From positions 32,847-96,846 of the forward strand of contig RXIV01000010.1 of assembly GCA_003989085.1 (NCBI GenBank): a stretch of 64,000 nucleotides of DNA, in the 5' to 3' direction. Shown one piece after another: positions 57,968 through 64,000 of this stretch. Positions within the stretch are counted from its first letter, which is position 1. Every line of letters starts with the position of its first letter. The translations under genes were made by a program, and so were the position numbers. The stretch is from Candidatus Competibacteraceae bacterium. GTDB lineage: Bacteria; Pseudomonadota; Gammaproteobacteria; Competibacterales; Competibacteraceae. The notes beneath the pieces are model-generated. The model was not told the DNA's origin, ran no database searches, and saw only the letters and a program-made list of their open reading frames with translations.

Positions 57968-58945
57968 TTGATCCGGTTTTCAGTGAATCCCGCACGACAT
58001 TCCTTGCCGGCTGCAGTGCGGCGCAGTTGGCCGGCGTTGTTTCGCCCAGAAGCTTGGCAACAGCCCGCCATCACGGTGGCAACCATAATCCTGGTGCTGG
58101 CGCTGGCCCGTTCGCTGGCGGGATTAACGGTGGCGCTGTTGTCCGGGTCAGCGTTGCCGGTCGGGATGCTTGCGCCGCCGCAATCCTCTGCTAGTCGGAC
58201 AAGCGATATTCAACCTGATGCTGACACGGTTATCGCCAGCCAGCATCTCTTTGGTCAGGTAGAGACCGGTCAGCCCCCGCCGCCAACCCCCGTCGCCATT
58301 CCAGTGACCCCGCTCAATTTGCGGTTGGCCGGGGTGTTTTTCGCAGAACGCGGCAACCGACGAGCGCTCGCCCTGATCGCTGAAGGCAATGGTTTGGAAC
58401 GTGGCTACCGGGTTGGCGAAGCGTTGCCCGGCGGCGCGAGGCTGGAACAGATTCAGCGCGACCATGTGCTGGTCTCCCGCAGTGGCCGGCAGGAAGCGCT
58501 CTACCTGCCCAAGCTGGATGAAAACGGCCAGACTTCCCCGCCGCCGCCTCCCCCCGCAGGGGCTGAACCGGAGTCCAATCCGGTTGCTGTTTCCCAGGTT
58601 ATTGACGCCAGTACGATCGCTAGCCGGTTGCGGGGAGAAATACTGAGTCGCCCCCAGGCGCTGGAGGACATCGCCTTTGCCAGTCCCTATGTGCAGAACG
58701 GCCAGTTTCTGGGTTTCCGGTTGCGACCGGGGCGCGACCGGCAACTGTTTCAGCAACTGGGTCTAAATAGCGGCGATGTGCTGACCGAGATCAATGGAAC
58801 CCGCCTCAACAGTCCGGCCCAGGGTTTGATGATGGTGCAGGAACTGATGAGCGCCAACCGGCTTGACGTGCGGGTGTTGCGCAACGGCGCCGAACTTCCT
58901 CTGACTTTTTCCCTGGACAGCGCCGCTCCCGCCGAACGGAACTGA
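57968..58945 (+). CDS. gspC: Type II secretion system inner-membrane protein GspC
   Basis: Couples the inner-membrane platform to the secretin. One TM (about 37-58, AITVATIILVLALARSLAGL), a periplasmic HR domain (TPLNLRLAGVFFAERGNRRALALI), then a C-terminal PDZ-like domain (LNSGDVLTEINGTRLNSPAQ). Start is uncertain: TTG at 57968 or GTG at 57983; neither has a clear ribosome site. gspD begins 25 bp downstream. Confidence 0.88.
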   Translation: MIRFSVNPARHSLPAAVRRSWPALFRPEAWQQPAITVATIILVLALARSLAGLTVALLSGSALPVGMLAPPQSSASRTSDIQPDADTVIASQHLFGQVETGQPPPPTPVAIPVTPLNLRLAGVFFAERGNRRALALIAEGNGLERGYRVGEALPGGARLEQIQRDHVLVSRSGRQEALYLPKLDENGQTSPPPPPPAGAEPESNPVAVSQVIDASTIASRLRGEILSRPQALEDIAFASPYVQNGQFLGFRLRPGRDRQLFQQLGLNSGDVLTEINGTRLNSPAQGLMMVQELMSANRLDVRVLRNGAELPLTFSLDSAAPAERN

Positions 58946-58970
58946 CCACCAGCGCTACGATCTCCCAACC

Positions 58971-61079
58971 ATGACCATAAATCACGGGCTGAACCACCGC
59001 CGTATCTTTCGCAACTATGCCTTGGGCTGGTTGCTGCTGAGCGTATTGCTTCTCTTGCCGGTGCAGGCCGCGCCAATCACGCTCAATCTCAAAGATGCCG
59101 ACATCAACGCGCTGGTGGAGAGCATGTCGGTGCTAACCGGCAAGAACTTCATCGTGGACCCTCGAGTCAAGGGCAAAGTCACCATCATTTCCGCCAAGCC
59201 GATGGATGAAAAGGAACTCTATGAAGTGTTCCTGGCGGTGTTGGGAGTGCATGGTTTCGCCGCTATTCCTGGCAATAACGTGATCAAGATCGTGCCGGCG
59301 GCGGGGGCTAAACAGGAAAGTGTCCCGACTGTGGATTCGCGCAGCCGGGCTGAAGCGGATCAGATCGTGACCCGGATCATCCAGGTCCAGAATGTATCGG
59401 CGGCGCAGATCGTGCCCATTTTGCGGCCCCTGATTCCGCCACAGGGTCATCTGGCCGCCTACACACCCACCAACGTCCTGATCATTTCCGATACCGCCGG
59501 CAACGTCGAACGGATTGCCGCCATCATTGCCCGGATTGATTTAGCCAGTAACGAAGAAGTGGAAATCGTGGCCTTGCGCCATGCCTCGGCGACAGAAATC
59601 GTGCGGGTGCTGACTGCGCTGGAGCAAGGCAAGGGCCGCAATGATCCCGCCGCAGCAGTGGGGACGCCGCCGCGCATGGTGGCCGATGAGCGCAGCAACA
59701 GTATTTTGCTGAGTGGCGACAAGGCCTCGCGATTGCGGCTGCGCGCCTTGATCACCCATCTGGACACCCCGGTTGACAGCGGCGGCAATACGCAAGTGGT
59801 CTACCTGCGTTATGCCAAGGCCAAGGACTTGATGACGGTATTGCAGGGGGTGAGCAAGAGCCTGAGCAGCGAAGCCGCCCGCAATGCGCCAATGCCGACA
59901 GGACAACCGGGAATGCCGCCGGGCGGGAGCAGCAGCGGGGGATCCAGCCTGGTCGATATTCAGGCTGACGATTCCACTAATGCCTTGGTGATCACCGCGC
60001 CGCCGGACTTGATCCGCTCACTGCGCTCGGTGATCGCCCAACTGGATGTGCGCCGCGCCCAAGTGCTGGTCGAGGCGGTGATTGCTGAAATTTCCGCCGA
60101 GAAAACCGCCGAACTGGGGGTGCAATGGGTAGCTTACGGCAACAGCGTGATCGGCTTCACCAATCTGGGTTCGGGCAACGCCAGTCTGGCTAATATCGTG
60201 AGTCTGGCGGCACAGGTTGATGCCGGCAGCACCACGCTTCCCGCAGTGGATCGGGTTCCGCAAGGGCTGCACATGGCGGTTGGCGATTTTTCCGGCGACA
60301 ACCAGTTTGGTGCCCTGATCAGCGCTCTGGCCAAAGACGCCGACACTAACGTGCTGTCCACTCCCACCGTGGTGACGCTGGACAACGAGGAAGCCGAAAT
60401 CATCGTCGGGCAGAACGTCCCCTTTGTCACCGGCAACTACACCACCAGCACCAGCAGTACCGCCGCCAGTTCGGTCGGCAATCCGTTCCAGACTATCCAG
60501 CGTGATGACGTGGGCATCAAGCTCAAGGTCAAGCCGCAAATCAACGAGGGCAATGCCGTCAAGCTGGAAATATCCCAGGAGGTGTCCAGCGTGGTGCCCT
60601 CAGCCAATGCCGCCACCCAGGGGCCGACCACCAACAAGCGCTCGATCAAGACCAAAGTGCTGGTGGAAGATGGTCAGGTGCTGGTGTTGGGGGGGCTGAT
60701 TGATGAAAACCTGAACGAAAACGCCCAGAAAGTGCCTTTTCTGGGGGATATTCCCCTGCTCGGCAATCTGTTCCGTTATCGCGGCACCACCAAACTTAAA
60801 CGGAATCTGATGGTGTTCCTGCACCCGGTCATCTTGCGCGACGCCACTCAAGGCACGCTGCACACCAACGACAAGTACAGCTACATCCGCGATCAGCAGC
60901 TTGCCGCACGGGCGCGCGCCGATTACCTGCTGCCCAGCGAGCAATCGCCGCTGCTTAAACCGCAACCAGAAGTCAAGACGCAAGGCACGATTCTTAACGT
61001 CCAACCGGAGGCCAAGGTGGAATCCACGCCGCCCCCGGCCCCGGTTGCCGAGGTTGAAGCCGGGTTCGGCAACAAATGA
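58971..61079 (+). CDS. gspD: Type II secretion system secretin GspD
   Basis: Outer-membrane channel of the T2SS. Signal peptide (about 1-33), N0 domain ([21 protein letters not shown]), N1-N3 domains, then the secretin core ([75 protein letters not shown]). The N3 loop has a Gly/Pro/Ser-rich insertion ([17 protein letters not shown]). A Pro-rich C-terminal tail (about 650-702) may be the S-domain region. Its TGA overlaps the gspE ATG (ATGA). Confidence 0.95.
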   Translation: MTINHGLNHRRIFRNYALGWLLLSVLLLLPVQAAPITLNLKDADINALVESMSVLTGKNFIVDPRVKGKVTIISAKPMDEKELYEVFLAVLGVHGFAAIPGNNVIKIVPAAGAKQESVPTVDSRSRAEADQIVTRIIQVQNVSAAQIVPILRPLIPPQGHLAAYTPTNVLIISDTAGNVERIAAIIARIDLASNEEVEIVALRHASATEIVRVLTALEQGKGRNDPAAAVGTPPRMVADERSNSILLSGDKASRLRLRALITHLDTPVDSGGNTQVVYLRYAKAKDLMTVLQGVSKSLSSEAARNAPMPTGQPGMPPGGSSSGGSSLVDIQADDSTNALVITAPPDLIRSLRSVIAQLDVRRAQVLVEAVIAEISAEKTAELGVQWVAYGNSVIGFTNLGSGNASLANIVSLAAQVDAGSTTLPAVDRVPQGLHMAVGDFSGDNQFGALISALAKDADTNVLSTPTVVTLDNEEAEIIVGQNVPFVTGNYTTSTSSTAASSVGNPFQTIQRDDVGIKLKVKPQINEGNAVKLEISQEVSSVVPSANAATQGPTTNKRSIKTKVLVEDGQVLVLGGLIDENLNENAQKVPFLGDIPLLGNLFRYRGTTKLKRNLMVFLHPVILRDATQGTLHTNDKYSYIRDQQLAARARADYLLPSEQSPLLKPQPEVKTQGTILNVQPEAKVESTPPPAPVAEVEAGFGNK

Positions 61080-62605
61080 GCATTGCAATGCGCGTTGACC
61101 TGATGTCCGGTGTTGCCGTCGAACCCGAATCCGGGTTACCGCGCCATTTGCCCTACGCTTTCGCCAAACGACACGGAGTCCTGGCGCTGGAGGAGAGCGA
61201 CGATGGGATCGTCATCGCCTGCCGACCGGATGTCAGTTGGCGCGGCCTGGCCGAATTACGCCGCTACTTTCATGCGCCGTTGCGCCCGACCCTGCTGCCT
61301 GCCGCCCAGTTCGAGCGGCTGTTGCAGGATCACTACGAAGGCGACAGCAACGGCGCGGCGCGGATGATGGAAGACCTCGGCGAGGAAATGGATCTCAATC
61401 AGGTGGCGATGGCGTTGCCAGAGCCAGAGGATTTGCTGGAAAGCGCTGATGATGCGCCGATCATCCGGTTAATCAACGCCTTGCTGACCGAAGCGATCAA
61501 GGAAAACGCCTCGGACATTCACATTGAGTCGTTTGAAAACCGGTTGCTGGTGCGGTTCCGGGTGGATGGCGTGCTGCGTGAGGCCTTGCAGCCGCCCCGG
61601 GCTTTGGGGCCGTTGCTGGTGTCGCGGGTCAAAGTTATGGCGCACCTGGATATCGCCGAAAAACGTCTGCCACAGGACGGGCGGATTTCGCTCAAGGTGG
61701 CCGGGCGGCCAGTGGACGTGCGAGTCTCAACCCTGCCAGCCGGACATGGCGAACGGGTGGTGTTGCGGTTGCTGGACAAGCGCGAGGGCCGGCTGGACTT
61801 ACAGCATCTGGGCATGGAGTCCGGCGATGAAACCCGGTTGCTGAAACTCATCCATCGCCCGCACGGCATTTTACTGGTGACCGGCCCAACCGGCTCCGGC
61901 AAGACCACTACGCTGTATGCCGGGCTGACCCAACTGAATGACCGCAAGCGTAACATCATGACGGTGGAAGACCCCATTGAGTATTACCTGGATGGCATCA
62001 GCCAGACCCAGGTCAATACCAAGGTCGAGATGACCTTTGCCCGGGGCTTGCGGGCGATCCTGCGCCAAGACCCGGATGTGGTGATGGTCGGCGAAATCCG
62101 CGATCTGGAGACTGCCGAGATTGCGGTGCAAGCCTCATTGACCGGTCATCTGGTGCTGTCCACCCTGCACACCAACAGCGCAGTCGGAGCGATGACCCGA
62201 TTGCGTGACATGGGCGTGGAGCCGTTTCTGCTGTCGTCGTCGCTGATCGGTGTGCTGGCGCAACGGTTGGTGCGCAAGCTCTGCCCGCACTGTAAACAGG
62301 CCCATCCCGCCAGTCCCGCCGACTGTGCGGTGTTGGGCGTGAGTGTTGCCACGCCGCCCACCCTGTATGCGCCGACCGGTTGCGAACACTGCAATCAGTC
62401 CGGCTACCGGGGCCGCACCGGCATTTTTGAGCTGGTGACGGTGGATGAGCGGATGCAGACCCTGGTTCACGAAGGCAAAGGTGAACAGGAACTGGAGCGC
62501 CACGCCCGCCTGTCCAGCCGCAGCATTCGCGATGATGGTCGACGCCGGGTGCTGGCCGGAGATACCGCACTGGCGGAGCTGGTGCGGGTCACGCGGGAGG
62601 ATTAA
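61076..62605 (+). CDS. gspE: Type II secretion system ATPase GspE
   Basis: Cytoplasmic hexameric ATPase powering pseudopilus assembly. N1E domain, then Walker [19 protein letters not shown] (about 270), Asp box [15 protein letters not shown], Walker [13 protein letters not shown] (about 331), His box STLHTNSA, and a Cys4 zinc module (CPHC about 402, CEHC about 436). Length (509 aa) is normal. It overlaps gspD by four bases and gspF by one (TAATG). Confidence 0.95.
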   Translation: MSIAMRVDLMSGVAVEPESGLPRHLPYAFAKRHGVLALEESDDGIVIACRPDVSWRGLAELRRYFHAPLRPTLLPAAQFERLLQDHYEGDSNGAARMMEDLGEEMDLNQVAMALPEPEDLLESADDAPIIRLINALLTEAIKENASDIHIESFENRLLVRFRVDGVLREALQPPRALGPLLVSRVKVMAHLDIAEKRLPQDGRISLKVAGRPVDVRVSTLPAGHGERVVLRLLDKREGRLDLQHLGMESGDETRLLKLIHRPHGILLVTGPTGSGKTTTLYAGLTQLNDRKRNIMTVEDPIEYYLDGISQTQVNTKVEMTFARGLRAILRQDPDVVMVGEIRDLETAEIAVQASLTGHLVLSTLHTNSAVGAMTRLRDMGVEPFLLSSSLIGVLAQRLVRKLCPHCKQAHPASPADCAVLGVSVATPPTLYAPTGCEHCNQSGYRGRTGIFELVTVDERMQTLVHEGKGEQELERHARLSSRSIRDDGRRRVLAGDTALAELVRVTRED

Positions 62606-63816
62606 TGCCGGCCTTCCAATATGCCGCGCTTGATGCCAAAGGTCGCCAACGCAAGGGCCTGATTGAAGCCGACACCCCGCGCATGGCCCGGCAAGCCTTG
62701 CGTGAACGCGGTCTGAATCCGTTGGGGGTTGAAGAAATCGCCAGTCAGGAACGGCGACGGGTCCGGCAATTGTGGGGATTACGGATCAGCCCGACCGATC
62801 TGGCGCTGATCACCCGGCAACTAGCGACCCTGGTGGCCTCCGGGTTGCCACTGGAGGAAGCGGTGGGCGCGGTGGCCCGGCAGGCAGAGCAGACCCGGTT
62901 GAGCGGTTTGCTGCTGGCGGTGCGGGCGCGGGTGCTGGAAGGACATACCTTGGCGACTGCGCTGGGCGATTTCCCGCAAATTTTCCCGGAGTTGTACCGA
63001 GCGACGGTCGCCGCTGGCGAACAGTCCGGCCATCTGGATGTGGTCTTCGAGCGGCTGGCTGATTACACCGAAGCCCGGCAGCAGATGCGCCAGAAGGTCG
63101 GGCTGGCGCTGTTTTATCCGCTGTTGCTGACCGGCGTCGCCATTCTGATCGTGACCGGGCTGCTGACTTATGTGGTGCCCCAAGTGGTGCAGGTCTTCAG
63201 CAATCTCAATCAGCAGTTGCCGGCGTTGACACGCGGACTCATTGCCCTCAGCGGCTTCCTGCGGCAATACGGCTGGCTGGTGTTGATCGGGCTGGCCGGG
63301 AGCAGCATCTCCTGGGTCTATGCTCTGCGCCGGATCGGGTTTCAACGGCGGGTGCATCAAACCCTGTTGAAGCTGCCGTTGCTGGCGCGGTTAGTACGGG
63401 GTATCAATACCGCCCGTTTCGCCCGGACCTTCAGCATTCTGATGGCCAGTGGCGTGCCGGTGCTGGACGCGATGCGGATTTCCGCGCAGGTGATGAGCAA
63501 TCTGCCGATGCGCGAGGCGGTGGAACAGGCGGCGGCGCGGGTCAAGGAAGGCGCGAGCCTGTTTAAGGCGATCAGTAACAGCGGCTATTTTCCGCCGATG
63601 ACCTTGCAACTGATCGCCAGTGGCGAGGCCAGTGGCCGGCTGGAAAATATGCTGGAGCGGGCAGCGGTGCAGCAGGAGCGCGAAACCGAGACGCTGATCG
63701 CCGCCCTGCTGGGGATTTTTGAGCCGATGCTGATTCTGGTCATGGGCGGGGTGGTGCTGATTATCGTGCTGGCGATCCTGCTGCCAATTTTTGACCTCAA
63801 TCAGCTGGTGCATTGA
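62605..63816 (+). CDS. gspF: Type II secretion system inner-membrane protein GspF
   Basis: Polytopic platform protein with two GspF domains (about 70-195 and 275-395) and three TM segments. Motifs include ALITRQLATLVASGLPLEEA, FPQIFPELYRATVAAGEQSG and RFARTFSILMASGVPVLDAM. The N-terminal YAALDAKGRQRKGLIEADTPRMARQ matches the cytoplasmic start of the family. 403 aa is standard. A 175-bp gap follows, then a new start codon at the window edge. Confidence 0.95.
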   Translation: MPAFQYAALDAKGRQRKGLIEADTPRMARQALRERGLNPLGVEEIASQERRRVRQLWGLRISPTDLALITRQLATLVASGLPLEEAVGAVARQAEQTRLSGLLLAVRARVLEGHTLATALGDFPQIFPELYRATVAAGEQSGHLDVVFERLADYTEARQQMRQKVGLALFYPLLLTGVAILIVTGLLTYVVPQVVQVFSNLNQQLPALTRGLIALSGFLRQYGWLVLIGLAGSSISWVYALRRIGFQRRVHQTLLKLPLLARLVRGINTARFARTFSILMASGVPVLDAMRISAQVMSNLPMREAVEQAAARVKEGASLFKAISNSGYFPPMTLQLIASGEASGRLENMLERAAVQQERETETLIAALLGIFEPMLILVMGGVVLIIVLAILLPIFDLNQLVH

Positions 63817-63991
63817 CGAGGTAAAAATCCCGGTAAGGTTCGGGCGGTCGGCAGGCTTTGCTGCGCAGCCAGCGAAATCTGACTACACTGTCTAGATGGA
63901 CTCAATGACTAACCGGCTAAAGCCACCCGATTACCCACAATTTCCAACTCATTGTTAAGCTATGGTTTTTATCAGGTAGTGGGAAGGTGAC

Positions 63992-64000
63992 ATGAATGAG
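63992..64000 (+). CDS. Start of a further gene cut by the window edge (probably gspG)
   Basis: ATG AAT GAG is preceded by GGAAGG at good spacing, 175 bp after gspF. gspG is the usual next gene of a gsp operon, but three codons cannot prove it. Confidence 0.35.

Overview
This window reads as a chromosomal segment of a gammaproteobacterium of moderately high GC. The diderm envelope genes (mreBCD-mrdAB-mltB-rlpA-dacA-ybeD, type II secretion, pilU), the prfB-lysS pair with its recoding site, GatCAB and glgB/pgi fit that class. A glycogen-storing lineage such as the Competibacteraceae is possible, but this is a guess from general gene content, not a demonstrated assignment. No rRNA, tRNA, CRISPR array, intact insertion sequence or prophage was seen.

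Layout. 1-2.7 kb (minus): tilS (5' end only), accA and a DegP/MucD-type protease. 2.8-9.3 kb: pilU, then recG and uvrA transcribed divergently. 9.4-15.6 kb (minus): a complete SUF iron-sulfur operon (Rrf2 regulator-sufB-C-D-S-U-sufT) with a recognisable promoter and a candidate operator. 15.7-18.7 kb: an FtsX-type permease and a decayed gene remnant. 18.6-28.0 kb (minus): a cell elongation and peptidoglycan cluster, mreB-C-D, mrdA, mrdB, mltB, rlpA, dacA, ybeD. 28.1-32.0 kb (plus): gatC-A-B and a small EVE-like protein.

32.0-38.5 kb is the least ordinary part. It holds a secreted caspase-FGE protein, a DUF4384 lipoprotein, a membrane-anchored TerD-domain protein, two coiled-coil lipoproteins, a TPR protein and a TPR-trypsin protein. 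All except the TerD protein carry an N-terminal export signal, so they are predicted to act in or facing the periplasm; the TerD protein is predicted to sit on the cytoplasmic face. Their joint function is unknown to me. It is the best candidate here for an undescribed envelope system.

38.5-41.3 kb (minus): lysS and prfB, the latter with the classical +1 programmed frameshift. 41.6-47.6 kb: glgB, a small membrane protein, an aldehyde dehydrogenase and der. 47.6-57.9 kb: a YcgL-like nucleotidyltransferase, a large Cache-HAMP-GAF-HD-GYP signalling protein, pgi, a repeat-bearing coiled-coil membrane protein, thiD, a thioesterase and a glycine-zipper protein that ends in a strong terminator. 57.9-64 kb (plus): gspC-D-E-F of a type II secretion system, with a further start codon at the very edge.

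Several computed reading frames start upstream of the likely true start. Where Shine-Dalgarno sequences, signal peptides or family alignment pointed to an internal start, that start was used and the choice is explained.
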